Positions 22,459 through 34,142 of a stretch of 64,000 nt of DNA are shown piece by piece. The translations under genes were made by a program, and so were the position numbers. The notes beneath the pieces were generated by a model, which searched no databases, was not told the origin of the DNA, and saw only the letters and a program-made list of their open reading frames with translations. The DNA comes from Siphonodentalium dalli (lineage: Eukaryota; Mollusca; Scaphopoda; Gadilida; Siphonodentaliidae), in the NCBI GenBank assembly GCA_032622095.1, contig CP136068.1, positions 158,801,465 to 158,865,464 of the forward strand. The letters run 5' to 3'. How positions within the stretch are numbered: position 1 is the first letter of the stretch; each line of letters begins with the position of its first letter.

Positions 22459-23440
22459 TACTGCCCTGACAATACCAAGTACCATAAGTACCAATATATT
22501 TCAACATGTGCATATAGAATTGAAATTGAAACCAACAACTCGTGATACAGTCGAAATAAACAAGGCCACGTGTTGAAAAGGTTGATTAATTGAACAGTGC
22601 GTGCATACAGATCCACTGGCCAATCAACCTCGACGAATTTATGACGTTATTTGATTAAACGATAATTAGATTGTTTTGAGTGACAACGTGTCACAGCGAC
22701 GGTATGACTTGGTTGTCGGAAATAATATCAAACTTTTGCGGTCGTTTTAATTGTACTGTCTACTTTGGCGACTCTCTGTAAAGGATAATGTTCGAAGCAG
22801 AGGGAAATCGGTAAAAGAATAGACGAGGGCTTGCCCGAGTCCATTCTTTACCGAATTCCCGGCGCTGAGAATATTATCTGACTTAAAACCCACTCATTGA
22901 ATTGTCATTGGAGCCAACTATCCATTTTGTCTGACTAACAGCTCTGTCTTGATTACCCGAGTACACGCCCACAGTTCAGCACGGACAGTTTGTGATGTCC
23001 GTGTTGTCCACGCCGATAAGCAACGCATTTCAATTATTATTTAATTCGAATTAGGACTCGCCAGTTGAGGGACGTTTCTTCCGAAGTTTGTCGTTGCGCC
23101 ATGGATTCGGACAGTGAATGTGAGCAATATATTACTAACCAATTGTGTTTATTATTTTTTTCTTTCTTGATTTAAAGATGCCTCATCTAATTCGACATCA
23201 AATACGTTAACATTCCATAATAATTTATCAGGAAATAAAACATGAAAAATAATGGTAATGATGTAAAAACGCTCTTTATACAATGTGATTTTTCGAATAT
23301 TCTGGCGCCAACAACACGATACCTGGTAAAACTGTCTCATTATTAATAAGTCGAAAGCACACAAGAAGCTTGCATAAATGGGTTTACTGATTCTTTCTCA
23401 TTATAGTCTTGTGTAGAATACGCATGAATAGAAGTATTAT
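22459..23440. other. Spacer left of Element B
   Basis: Contains the poly(A) signal of the zinc-finger reading (22555-22560) and a hairpin at 22782-22880. Otherwise no coding frame or motif was recognised. Confidence 0.5.
22782..22880. repeat. About 95-bp hairpin with a 2-base loop
   Basis: The inner stem GGGAAATCGGTAAAAGAATA...GGGC pairs with GCCCGAGTCCATTCTTTACC...CCC with about 24 of 28 positions matching and a loop TT. Outer bases GATAATGTTC and GAATATTATC pair as well. It could be a small foldback element or a precursor-like RNA hairpin. No repeat copy was seen in the window. Confidence 0.55.
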
Positions 23441-23644
23441 ACAGGTCGGGCACACATGCAAAATGGTCTATTTAGCTCAATTCGTCTATCATAGCCCGAT
23501 TGAGCTTCGTTTTTAATGTGATTTACACGCCTCTGCCGATTGCGGACAATACAACGACAATACGACACAAGAATCGATGTTCATCAGTTGCCTACTAATC
23601 GGATGTATACAAAGAAACAAACAACTCCACGACTCACCACGGAT
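23441..23644 (+). repeat. Left 204-bp terminal inverted repeat of Element B
   Basis: Begins ACAGGTCGGGCACACATGC and ends CTCACCACGGAT. Identical to the complement of 34143-34346 on base-by-base reading. Confidence 0.92.
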
Positions 23645-24394
23645 GATATATGTTTTGAAGAAGTTGAAGTTAACATTATTTTCATAATTTACCATAAGGA
23701 GAGGCACTAAAACCGCTTATTTTCTGTTCAAACGCGACAAGAAATCGTCAACAAAAGTTCACAAAGCACCATCTTGTGAGGGATATCGAAGTATTATGAA
23801 AGCGCTATTTTGATTGGCTGCCGATAATCCTGGCTCAAAGGTATGTATTTAATGAATTTTAAATGCCAAGGTACTGGTATGAATGTATGGAAAGCCACAC
23901 TGACAACCACTATTGAAAAAACTCCAGTTAATTGAGGTGCGTCGAAATTGCTAACAGGGATCGTAAATAATAGTAACAGGGGTGGTACGGTCGAGGGGGG
24001 CCGAGGAGATATACAGAATGGTGACTAGTAACGTTATATAGATGTTGAGAGACGACGTAGATATAAAGAGTCAAATGTCTTTGACATATAGCAATAATTT
24101 TGATAACATACCAGCGTGTTAAGTTCTGTATGGTGACCTTCCAAATGCCACACCAGTACGTTGATCTCACCGTCAGTTCGACGTAGCAGTCACGAGTCAA
24201 TATATTGTCCAATGGCTGATCGAAAGTTGTTTATGCTTCCTATTCCAGCCAATGGCCAAACAACACGCATTGCGATTTGTGTTGTAATTGGTTGAAATTC
24301 ATTATCAATGTCAGAAAACTAGACTCCGCCCTAGTATTGAACCATTTAAAAGACCTAAAAAAATCGCACAAATTGTCGACAACATTAATCCAAG

Positions 24395-24549
24395 ATGGAA
24401 ACATCAAGTAGTTCTGGAAAAACTCACTGTGCCTGCAAAATTCACGATCAGCTAGCTGCAGGCAAAGATTACACACTACAAAAGATATCAAACAAGAGAA
24501 TTCGCAAACGGACTCTGGACAAGCTGTACGATGATAACTTATTATCAAA
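24395..24549 (+). CDS. Exon 1 of Element B transposase
   Basis: 51 codons plus 2 bases, followed by GTGAGT. It encodes METSSSSGKTHCACKIH and a basic stretch (KRIRKRTLDKLYDDNLLSK). The split Lys codon is completed by the first base of exon 2. Confidence 0.8.
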
Positions 24550-27500
24550 GTGAGTATTACTTACTTAACATAATTATCCCGAACACAGCCAGAAACAAAT
24601 ATCAACGAGTTTGTTATTCAGTAATATCATCCAACAACTTCACCTGACTTGAAATTCCCAATAGTGGTTGGATGTCAGTATAATTCTATTGAAATTACCG
24701 TTACCGACGAAAGTGAACCGGTGATTCAAATTAGTAATTAATTATTCCCTCATTCAGAAATCGCAATGCGATGTGTACATGTATATACAATATCGGTACG
24801 AGTTGAAGTCTAACATATTTACACAGTATGACTTTAATGAATAACACATCGTTGCTATGGGCGATATTGTATTTCAATTTTGGTGCCCTCAGTCAATGCG
24901 CAACCCTGATTGGGACGAATAAACTTTGCCAACAATAAACCACAACATTCAATGCGATATGAAACAGCTACAGTAATTCCCAAAGAAATTGACCACTTAA
25001 CCACATCAGAATTATGAGTACATTTTCGGGATTTATTCGGAAATATGGCTTGTTGCCATTCATCGGAAAGCTCTCGATGAGAGCTTTCCGATGAATGGCA
25101 ACAAGCCATATTTCCGACCAATTCCTGAGAAAATGCTGTGGTCATGTGGTCAATTATGTTGGGAATTACTGTAGGGAAATCGACCAGTCATGGTTTTGCC
25201 GTGCCAGTAACATGGTGCTAATTATACATGGATAATGTACCGTATGGTAGGATGGTCGATATGCATTTGACAGTATAAAAATGGAAAAACGACCAGTCTA
25301 TTGCGCGAAATTGTGCAAACTGTCAAATAAACTGGCTAAAATCAAGTTCCTGGAAGTCAAAGTATAATTAATTGAAAGATGTTTAATCCCAAAGTTGATA
25401 TAAGTCCTTTTTTAAAGAAACAATTGCTATGTCTATGTCACACTGCACGTCTCTTGTTAAATAGACTGGTCCCTTGTCGAAAACTGCACATATATGAATA
25501 CGCACTAACGTGACCACTCCAGTCGTACTATGGGCACAATGATGTAGTACCTTTGTGTTTTTATATGGGGTGACGGTTATAGATAACGTCACTTTAAATA
25601 TGTTAAACCCCGTTCCCAGAAGAAGCATCGTCCCTGACATGGTATCAAACTAACACTTAATACCACCCCATTTGTATTGTCTATTGTCTGCTGGTATCAA
25701 TGGGAGGGGTAATTGTTAATTAATTTTGCCACATAAATACCACCACTATACGAACGTAAATTCAACAAATATCGTCCCCTGATATGTAAAAAATACAACA
25801 CGTATATTATCACATTAAATGTTATCCATCACTAACACCGGTTGGTGTATCATTTCTGATAGACCGCGAAAGATGGCCACCAATATGGTTTCCTGTGACG
25901 AGAATACAATATATATATTTTGAAAATAATTGACATTTTTGCTTAAAACAGACTCAATCCGCCACAACAAACGACCGGGACCTATCCCATAATACTCTCC
26001 GACACAATTTAACGAGATGTACGAATTTTAGTTTCCATAGTCCAACCGGTTACATCAAATGTTAAGAAACAAGACAGTCAATGACTGTTGGTATCCTCAC
26101 CTGACTGGACAATCAGTTCCTGTTTGTAACTATTTGTTTAACGTATTTGGATAAATACACATCTACATGTGTACCGATGACCGAGGTCTTCACATTGTAA
26201 TTTTCAATTCTCCACCACTGACCAAACTAAATCAACTCCATACCAAATATCAGATAAATCGACATGATGGTTCATGAAAAGTCGTTTGAATATTTCCTAA
26301 GGAGGAAATGATTTCTGTCATTTGATTGACCTATTAACCCAAAAATGAACATTGATGAATCCCACTCACCTCGCTACTATACACACATACGTCTGTCTGT
26401 TCGCGAAATGTATTCAATAAGTTGGGCCCATTTAATAAAAAAATGTTTTGGTGACGCAAGACTACTTCACCACATAATGTTATAAACACATCAGAGTGAC
26501 TATGTTGATTAAAGAGATGTTGAAAACAAATGTCATTGAATTTTTTTTTTTTATGAGAACAATTTAAATATATTTTACATAAAACAACTTTTATTCATAG
26601 ATCAAAATGAGCACCAAGCTCACGAATAGGCATTATACCATATGACAAGCAGTCGCATGCCCCTACACCGCCGATATTAGCTGTATTGAAAAGTCAACCA
26701 CGAAAGATGGCTGTCAAAATGGTGTCCTGGTACCAGACACAATGTGTTTTGTTTTATATACTGATTTATTGTTGCTTGAAAAGTAGTCATATCACCACGC
26801 GCATACTTATCTGTGTGATCTATACAATTTTGCTCACAGAAAATTAGAACAAAAGTTTTTCTTAGTGACCATTGAACATTGACCAGAACATTGACCATTA
26901 CCCAACGTACACGTTACTGTCTATCAATATTGTTATTCCTCTCATTGCAGAAAAGCCGCTCGACTCTGCTCAGTTTGCGAGGCGTATGCTGAAAATGAAA
27001 GCAGAAGCCTAATTTCCATGGAAACGGAACACTCTAGTGCTAGTTCAACAGATATCGCTACCGATTCTCGTGTTAGTGAAATTGTGAATGCCATTAAAAA
27101 TAACTTCTTTACATGTGAAGAACTAGCAGAGATAGCAATGGCATTGGGTAAATCGCAAACTTCTTCATTTTACAAAGAACCAAAAACTCCAACAACATAT
27201 GAACAGCTTGCCGCATTCAGACCAAAGGATTGGTTAAATTCACAAAACAATGTTCTTTGCTCATTTATAAAAGGTATATCAGGATACGAGGAGGGAAATT
27301 CACCAAAAAAACTTAATGCGTTATGTGTTGCAATTGAGCAAGTACACTATATCAGGGACTTACTATATGTGGGCCCTTTATGTTTTTTAGAAAACGTATT
27401 GACATACTTTTTAACTTCAAGCAAGACTGTATGCAACATGAATGGGTTGCTTCACCCATCAAGCTCCTACACGTACATTCTACAATGGATAAAGAATCAG

Positions 27501-30500
27501 GCGTCTGAACCAATAAAGTGTCCGACAGAAGGAAATGTGATTTCATTTTTTGATAATAACCAAGTCCTCGGGAGGCGATATCGCGTGAACTATAACGCTA
27601 AACCAATGCTATCTGTTATAACAACTGTTCTGCATATCGTACCAGATTTCCATGTAAATATTCAAGTTGTGGACAACTTGTCACCAAGTGTTTGGTTCAA
27701 ACAGAATCTAAAAGAACGCCCAGATTTGATTAAGTCGATGACCACTCAATGTGAATCTTCCTTGGCATTCTTCAATTCATATAGAGTAAAGTTTATACAG
27801 AGTAGACTTGATAAGATTATAAGTGAAAATAAAATGATCAACGGACAATTCTGTGACAATATTGACAAAGATGAAAATGACACTTCTGATGACCCTCGAT
27901 TTCAAGCAAGTGCTTCTGTGGTAGTATTTTGTGACAATCAGCCAGTATTTAACAAAAAGAATGATGCACCAACTAAATATTCATCAATCGAACATAACCA
28001 CCCGCCATCGCCTCCATCTCTTGTAACATCAGACCCCATTGAAGTCAATCCGTGTTCCTTTAAAGCAGTTGAAAAAGTGTTGCGCGATCTATTTGATGAC
28101 AATGTGAAAAACTCGGATCGCAAATGGGCAATAGTTGGATGCGACGGATCGCCTTTTCTCAATGGATCAAAAATTATAGCGAAATTACCAGAAACGGACG
28201 ATCTTAAAAATATTCTTCTGATACCGGGCTTGGGGCACATAGAAATAAATTTCGTTCGTGGCTTGTTTCGACTGTTGTGGGATGTTGTCCTAAAAGACTT
28301 AGCCGACATGTTAGGATATAAATCGACTAATGCAATAAAAAGCTGTCGCGCAGCTTATGATCATCATAAATCGTGGCAGATATTTTCGATATTCCTGACA
28401 GCGACAGTTGATGAAATGCTAGTTTTGTATTTAAGACTGTCTCGTGATCCCGTGCCTACTGTGGTCGGATTTGCAGACTGGGCTGCATCTATGTCAGACG
28501 ATGCAAATTTATCGCTGATGTACGATGTTCTATTCAACCATTCTTTGGCTTTAAACCTGTTCAGAGCAGGCATGCGGCGAAACAACAACGAAGCCATGTT
28601 ATCGGCAATAGACAAACTGTACAATTTAACTTTTGCCATTAATATGCCAAATTACAGAGAAATACTAACGCGATACTTATCAATGAGAGTCCAGTGCCCC
28701 ATACAGGTGACAGAATTCCTTAAAAACACCATGACATTTACTCAATCTGGAAATCGAAGTGCAGGAGAGGGCGGTGATTTTGTGTTGGAATCGAAAAATC
28801 GCAGAATTAAAATGTGGATTCCACCAGGCATTCCAACGAATAAGCAATGGGTCACGGTCTGTCGCAACCTCGACAAGCTTGAAAAGGTAAAATGTTTTCT
28901 TTGAACGAACAACTCTATGAAAAAAAATGCATACTTGATAAAGATCGAACCAGGTTCCAACTAGAATGGCCAAACAACTTATTATTGTCAATATCACCGT
29001 TAGTTTTTGGCATTTAAAGTTGCGATAAAATAATGGAAAAATTTAAATTGTCAACGAAAAAGAATTTATGCAATAACATAGAACTATCAAATTGTACGAC
29101 AAATGGAACATTTTCTTTCATGTGCTTAAAACCTTACTCAAACCTCAGTTTATCGTGACTGTCATTTGTAGAATGAGGTCCACAGAGGGTACATTTAGTG
29201 ACGCTCTCCCGCACAGCGGCATATTGTCACCAAATCCAGCATCCGAGGACCTCATTATGCATGGCCTAGACTGCTATGGGAAACAAATGTGTAGACTCAT
29301 ATTGAAGTTCCCAAATGGTGAATAGGATGGTGTACACCAATTGGGAACCTCGATTATGCAATGTAGACGTGCGTTGCATGTGGTTCGAAAGGGGGGAATA
29401 TAATCTATGCGTCAAATTCGCACTTCTGATGGGTTGATTACTGAAATGTCATGTATTATAGCCAAATATGGTTTCAACATAGGTAATATGGCGATTTATA
29501 ATCGCATGGAAAACAATTAATGAATACATATGATTATTTATTAACTTGTACCCATAGTAAATACTTAGCAGATTATTTCTTAGTTTTTTTTATCACTCGC
29601 TTTCCCTTCACCGGGCATTTTCCCTTTCCACAATCGGCATCGGTTTCTGTGTCCGATGTTTGCGGATTCACTGAAGTTTGCTGAATCAACGAAGCTTGCT
29701 GTTTAGCTTCCTCTAGAGCTTGTTTCTTTTTAACAGCTTTATGCTTCTCAACCACGTGCTTTGGGCAAAAGTAATTCAGTTTTTTTATGTCTGCCGCACT
29801 CAGACCAACAATCCCGATACAAGACCCATGCACCCAATAGTTACATGAACCAGACCCACACCCTATCCACCGGCCGTTCTCGTCATCTGGCAGATCATAT
29901 ATAATCCCGCAAACCCTGCATCTGTTTTTCCCTGACGCTATGTCGCCACATTGGGTCGTCCTGCTCACCCTTCTCCGCAGCCGTGTCGGGGACAGTTGAG
30001 GTGTAACTTCCTCCACAACCTCTGTAGATGTTGAAGGAACATCAGGGCTCTGGCTTGATTGGCTGGGGCGCATCATATCCTTAAAACAGGATTGTTTTTG
30101 TGTTGGCGATATATTAACAAACGTTATACAACTTTGGCCATTTTGGATGCCATCTTTCTAATTTCATCTTAAAATACAGAAATCATTGTGATCATCATAC
30201 GGCTATTTCCGGCAATTTAAAACAATAAGTCTGTACTTATTCCAATATTTTGTATGCAGAAATGTTTGGGCCACAATTGAATACATTTCAGCGTTAATGG
30301 GAGGTGGGTGGGTGCTTATAATTTAGTGAAACTTGTGCTCCATGACTGAATTCATTGCAGTGTTAACGGGAGGTATGGAGATGCTCTGTAACGCTTTAAC
30401 ACGCGCATTGTAAAGTGTTAAAGGTACTCAATCCAATCAGAGGGTCCCCATAACATCAACGACAACAACAACATTTATTCAAAATTCCCTTTAGTTGTCA

Positions 30501-32491
30501 CATTCGTTAATTACAACAGAATAATGCCAACCACTGTCAATTATGGTAAAAATTTTCCCTAAATGTGTTATTTATCAACATTTGGTTCAATTAATTATGG
30601 CCCTATTATCAGTTGTTTTATAGTTATCCATCTTCAGCCGCAATTTCAACCGACACCAACCATTTGACTGGGTGTGTCAGGGCCACTAATAATTGAAATA
30701 ACAAACCTCAAAACTCAAAATCTGATCACTCTGAACTTTGGTGTGTCCGTTTTTGGACTTTAATAAGATATAGTTTACCCCCGAAACCAAAGAAATCATA
30801 ATTTGGGATCGACCCTTTGACCGGATTGAGCACATTTAACAAAGTCGAATTTATTTCACCGGCCCTAATCGAATTGGATTAACCCATTGTTGAAAATGTG
30901 GGATATTACGTTTTACTTTAATAAATATGACTTTAGTATGTTTAAATTTGACTTATAACATGCAATCCGCACAAAATACAAATATTTATACCTGGTATTT
31001 AAGCATGAAGCGTTCGCTTGCCCAGTATTGACTCTGCCTCCCGTCATACTCAATGTGCAGATACACGTCGGCGCCGCACATCTGGTTCACCTCGTACGCC
31101 TGTATGAATTTTATTAAATTTCACTTGTAAGTTATCTGTAATTCATTATTAACACAAGCGCATGTATCTTATAGCGCCCCTTAATCATATTAGATAAACC
31201 CATTTCTCATAAATATTTCTCTAATTGTACCATCAGTTCTTTACAATCATTAAAATTTATGAAAACAACAAGACCACAGGGGCCTGTAACGCGCTCCTAT
31301 ATCCGCCCCTTTTGCGCTGCCCATATACACCGCCTCTATATACGCGCCTGCTGCATGTTAATGGTACTGCCATGAACGTGAAGCAGGTGCGCATATAAAG
31401 GCGTATATAGGCAGCGCAAAAGGGGTGGACAGCGGAGTGCGTTACAGGCCCCTGTGACCAGACGAATGACGGAGCTCATAACGTCAATAGTGTTGTAATG
31501 AGTTTGATATATTTCAGATACAATGCAACATGCAGTCGGTGATTGGCACGGTAGCCGCGGTTGAAGGCGATACTTCCCAGGACCACGACTCCAGAAATAT
31601 CAACCTGGACATTGAGATTCGCGAGTGGCGGAAAAAATTGAGGCACACAACGTTTCTAAACCCATTGGAAAAGAGAGTATCCGCTTCATCTTTCTCTGGT
31701 TAGTTATAATTATTAGTTGCGCGGTGCTATATTTCAATCGGGTTAGACAAAAAGACCTAAACTATTTGTAATGTATGTCTTTCAAATGTGACAAGAGGAC
31801 GGTTCCATGTAAAACGCATGGCCAATTTCATGTGTATTCATATCTATTCTTCCAATACATTAAACGATACTTATTAAAGTCAAAAACATTAACTTTTCTT
31901 GCAAATATTTAATAATTGTGAAATTTTAGCTTGATATTTCTGATCGAAACGTCTCATCCATTCGTTTCAGGAGATAAAAAAAACAATTTATCATATACGC
32001 GGTAGATATCAATGGCCGTATAGCAAGATGGATGTATTATTTACTTATTATCTTTGTTGTGCCATGCCTTTCACATTTATTGAAATCAAGTTATCAGTAA
32101 TTATGTTTTCCGTTTACAGGGGAACCACTCGACGACAGGCTCCATTTATTGACTAACACCTGCCTTCAAAACAGGGATGCGTATCTCAACGAAGTGGAAA
32201 AGTCTGGCAACTTCCGTGGTGGTTTACAGGAACCAATCTACATTCGCCCAGCAGACAGGACCGCAGCAGAGTCGGTTGAGAAACAGACTGTCCCGAAAAT
32301 AAAGGAAATCATATCTAGAGACCTTGAGCAGCTAGATGATGTCGGGGACAAAGAGTGCCCGAGGTTTGCAGAGCTTTTCAGAGAGGCTAAACGTGGGAAG
32401 AAGGCGGACCTCGTGTTGCTTTGTTCAACAATTAAGCAGCATGTTATCGACACACAGCAACAGTTTGTTACTGATTGGTCCAATGAACAGG
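24395..32491 (+). CDS. Putative transposase of Element B (spliced, GLGH / GEGGDFVLE family)
   Basis: Exons 24395-24549, 26951-28886, 31518-31698 and 32120-32491 have GT-AG borders and join in frame (phases 2, 0, 1) into about 881 codons. The ATG has a good context (CAAGATGG). Residues 10-61 hold CACKIH and CSVC, a possible zinc site. Then come FDN (Asp about 253), CDGSP (Asp about 450), PGLGHIEIN (His about 481), a DHHKSWQIF helix, FRAGMRRNN, INMPNYREI, and GEGGDFVLE plus CRNLDKLEK (about 657-697). The Asp/Asp/His-Glu pattern looks like an RNase-H-fold recombinase. I recognise the motif set as a recurrent uncharacterised animal protein family, perhaps related to DUF6589-type transposon proteins. 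The last exon is uncertain: the donor at 32492 is phase 1, while the best terminal reading (32934-33005) would need phase 0. Confidence 0.78.
24971..25171. mobile_element. MITE, Tc1/mariner type, copy 2 (intron 1)
   Basis: 201 bp, starting CAGTAATTCCC and ending GGGAATTACTG, with TA on each side (24969-24970, 25172-25173). The central 80-90 bases fold back almost perfectly around ATCGAGAGC-type sequence. Same family as 7837-8022. Confidence 0.85.
25174..26950. other. Remainder of intron 1
   Basis: No second gene seen. About 25862-25930 and 26695-26770 are diverged direct relatives (CGAAAGATGGC...AATATGGT.TCCTG and CGAAAGATGGC...AAATGGTGTCCTG), probably an unnamed dispersed repeat. A poly-T run lies near 26541. 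The intron ends CTCATTGCAG. Confidence 0.5.
26951..28886 (+). CDS. Exon 2 of Element B transposase (catalytic region)
   Basis: 1,936 bp without a stop. It begins with the CSVC motif and ends CRNLDKLEK just before GTAAAA. The in-frame ATG at 27018 is internal and should not be taken as the start: the 22 codons before it continue exon 1's frame exactly. A low-complexity segment (DENDTSDD, PPSPP, residues about 355-415) separates the first Asp region from the second. Confidence 0.85.
29170..29370. repeat. Possible small hairpin repeat in intron 2
   Basis: ATGAGGTCC (about 29173) pairs with GGACCTCAT (about 29247), and AGTTCCCAAATGGTG (about 29307) pairs with CACCAATTGGGAACCT (about 29336). No clear ends or target duplication. 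The open frame over this stretch has no motif. Confidence 0.35.
29537..29542 (-). terminator. Poly(A) signal of the PHD gene
   Basis: AATAAA on the minus strand, about 31 bp beyond the TAA stop at 29573-29575. Confidence 0.6.
29573..30079 (-). CDS. PHD-finger exon
   Basis: 168 codons plus stop. The zinc-binding pattern CRVCG...WIGCG..SC..WVHGSC...FCPKH is typical of a PHD finger that reads histone H3 tails. WIGC and WVH supply the conserved aromatic before Cys and Trp before His. The C-terminal 60 residues are Lys/Gln-rich and may be disordered. Confidence 0.82.
   Translation of the reverse strand, partial: DMMRPSQSSQSPDVPSTSTEVVEEVTPQLSPTRLRRRVSRTTQCGDIASGKNRCRVCGIIYDLPDDENGRWIGCGSGSCNYWVHGSCIGIVGLSAADIKKLNYFCPKHVVEKHKAVKKKQALEEAKQQASLIQQTSVNPQTSDTETDADCGKGKCPVKGKRVIKKTKK
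29573..31099 (-). CDS. MADS-box / PHD-finger protein, antisense in Element B intron (5' part missing)
   Basis: Two minus-strand exons, 31099-30992 and 30079-29573, join in phase 0 (donor GTATAA, acceptor TTTTAAG). Exon 1 encodes 36 residues, AYEVNQMCGADVYLHIEYDG..., matching the second half of a MADS box (AYELSxLCxAxVxLIIF in the SRF/MEF2 type). Exon 2 gives an S/T/P-rich linker, then a PHD finger C53-C56-C73-C78-H83-C86-C104-H107 (numbered from the first Met of that exon), with His instead of the usual last Cys. A Lys-rich tail ending KKTKK could be a nuclear signal. AATAAA on the minus strand (29542-29537) lies about 31 bp past the stop. The exon with the first half of the MADS box should lie above 31102 but I could not find it. 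Likely a DNA/chromatin-binding partner of the transposase; that role is inference. Confidence 0.7.
30422..30835. mobile_element. TTAA-type MITE, copy 2
   Basis: 414 bp between two TTAA sites (30418-30421, 30836-30839). It starts AGGTACTCAATCC and ends GGATTGAGCACAT. The inner right part has ACCCCCGAAACCAAAGAAAT, mirror of the ATTTCTTTGGCTTCGGGG-type strings near the ends of the other copies. TTAA duplication suggests piggyBac or Kolobok. It lies between the two exons of the minus-strand MADS-PHD gene. Confidence 0.8.
30992..31099 (-). CDS. MADS half-domain exon
   Basis: 108 bp, 36 codons, open in phase 0, with acceptor TTCATACAG before and donor GTATAA after. The residues AYE, MCGADVYLHIE and the strand-like QYWASERF match the helix-to-beta part of a MADS box. 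In many MADS genes the preceding residues (KRR..LxKK) complete DNA binding and would sit in a further exon. Confidence 0.7.
31274..31457. mobile_element. Foldback MITE in intron 2 of the transposase gene
   Basis: Arms of about 45 bp start CACAGGGGCCTGTAACGCGC and mirror to GCGTTACAGGCCCCTGTG. Both arms contain CCCCTTTTGCGCTGCC or its complement. The loop is about 80 bp. CAGGGGC ends are seen in some hAT MITEs, but I find no clear 8-bp duplication. Confidence 0.7.
31518..31698 (+). CDS. Exon 3 of Element B transposase
   Basis: 181 bp, acceptor TATATTTCAG, donor GTTAGT. 60 codons plus 1 base, starting IQCNMQSVIG and containing EIREWRKKLRHTTFLNPLEKR. The phase matches both neighbours. Confidence 0.72.
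32120..32491 (+). CDS. Exon 4 of Element B transposase
   Basis: 372 bp, acceptor TTTACAG, donor GTGAGT. It completes the Gly codon split with exon 3 and then reads EPLDDRLHLLTNTCLQNRDAY, GNFRGGL, IRPADRTAAE and an acidic/basic helical stretch ending DWSNEQ. If the intron is not removed the frame stops shortly after (GEYSFI, stop at 32509-32511). Confidence 0.72.
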
Positions 32492-32933
32492 GTGAGTATA
32501 GTTTTATATAAGGCATAACACTGGCTGCGAGCCCCTTTGTAAGCCTCCCCCCCTGTACAATTCAAGTCCACCCTTACAGCGTCCATTTTTGGTCATATAT
32601 CTGGAGATAATGTGATATAGCGACTGATGGTTCACTAAAGACCCACCCCTGTGCTCTACCACAATATTTTATTGTATGATGAATATTGTTATATATTTAT
32701 TGATATGTCTCACTTTTTTGAATGCTGTCCTCTTTCTTTTTGAAAAGGACTGGCTTCTCTTTTGTGTGTCCTCTATATACTGTACCGAACGTTTCCCCCT
32801 AGCATGTTGTTTTGCTCGCGCCGGTTGTCCTCGGATGTTCTTTCCTGGGTTGCATATTTTATTTGATATAGCATTGTTAACGTTAAATAATGTCGGTTGG
32901 CCTGCAATCTGCGGCGATTCCTCGTTTTCGCAG

Positions 32934-33005
32934 GTTGGCGAATCATCTGATTCGGTGTCAGAATTTGTAGGAGACTACGGAGTAGATGGGATTTACAAAA
33001 TCTGA
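32934..33005 (+). CDS. Possible terminal exon of the transposase gene
   Basis: After a good acceptor (TCGTTTTCGCAG) there are 23 codons (VGESSDSVSEFVGDYG...) and TGA. The acidic, Ser-rich tail would suit a protein C-terminus. Its phase (0) does not fit the phase-1 donor at 32492, so either an extra small exon or another donor is needed. Confidence 0.3.
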   Translation, partial: VGESSDSVSEFVGDYGVDGIYKI

Positions 33006-34142
33006 ATAGTATTGTACTACTACATATCTTTATTTGTGTAAGTCGATTAAGCTACATTGTATATTACAACCCTGGCCGAAGTTGTCCACAATTTACGCCG
33101 CGGTGTTGTTAATACCCATAATGACACGGTGCCAATGATTTCATGAGTTTTTCGATGCGAAATGAGTGCTAGCGCCGAAGGATATAACGACAGACATACC
33201 GTCTCGTTACATCTTTTCACGGTGGCAGAAGTTCCGTATCGCATATACGGTATATGTAGCTGAAACTATATGTTAAAGCAAACTAATGTATACATATGAC
33301 GTGTCTCGTGAAAACATTTCACTTGTTCGAAACGAAATATCTATAACATTCCCATTTAGTGCATAGAATATATCTGATAAATTATAATTACATATGACAG
33401 AGGAACTATGATCGACAGTGAATCGACAAAATTTGCAGATGCAGGATCGTGTCTGGCCACATGGTAGTACCGGTATGCTGCGGCTGTATTGGAACAGGTG
33501 GGTGTTAAATCCTAATATCACAACTGGCAATCTAACATGGATACTGCATCTGAGCTAAGCAACATGCATATGTACGAAGCTTACCATTTCCATCTACCGA
33601 TCGAAGAGAGGACGTAATGACATTATTAACTTTATTTTATACTCTTATGTTATGGCATCACAACAAAAAATTTCCGTGTAAATATTGCTCAGCGTTTGTT
33701 TAATTGTTTTTCCATGGGATTCCCTATCGCCAGATTACCAATGTTGAAACCATAATTGGCTATTTATTATAACATTATAGTGATAAACCAAAAGCAGTGC
33801 GAAATTCACGCAGATATTGTAGACATTGTATTCATCCCTTGCAAAATCACACGCAACGCACGTTTATCTCGATTTCGAGTTGTTGACCTCTCGTGTGCCC
33901 GTACATTATCTTATCTGCATGGTGGTCCGTTGCCATTTCATAAACAGTCGTCTCCGAATGAAGTTATTCGCTTTAGCCAATCAGGTGAGACATATCGAAT
34001 GAATGTTTATGACCTTCAACTACATAAGACGTGTGAATACAAATGGCTAACTTTCTACTTTTTCCAACAAACTCTGATTGTTTCACAAAAGATGCTACCA
34101 GACGTCAGTAAGCCTTAATTAAAAACTCGCTAATTGCGCTTA
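33006..34142. other. Element B right interior, no recognised gene
   Basis: Short open frames on both strands (for example 33756-34118 plus) carry no motif that I recognise. This is where the missing first exon(s) of the MADS-PHD gene or its promoter may lie. Confidence 0.45.

Noticed and set aside
22459-22740. SECIS element for the TGA-containing zinc-finger frame
   Set aside because: ATGA and AA/GA elements occur near 22640-22680, but I could not pair a convincing stem by eye; left as a check, not a call.
28364-28997. Minus-strand open frames over transposase exon 2
   Set aside because: They are antisense shadows of the plus-strand coding exon.
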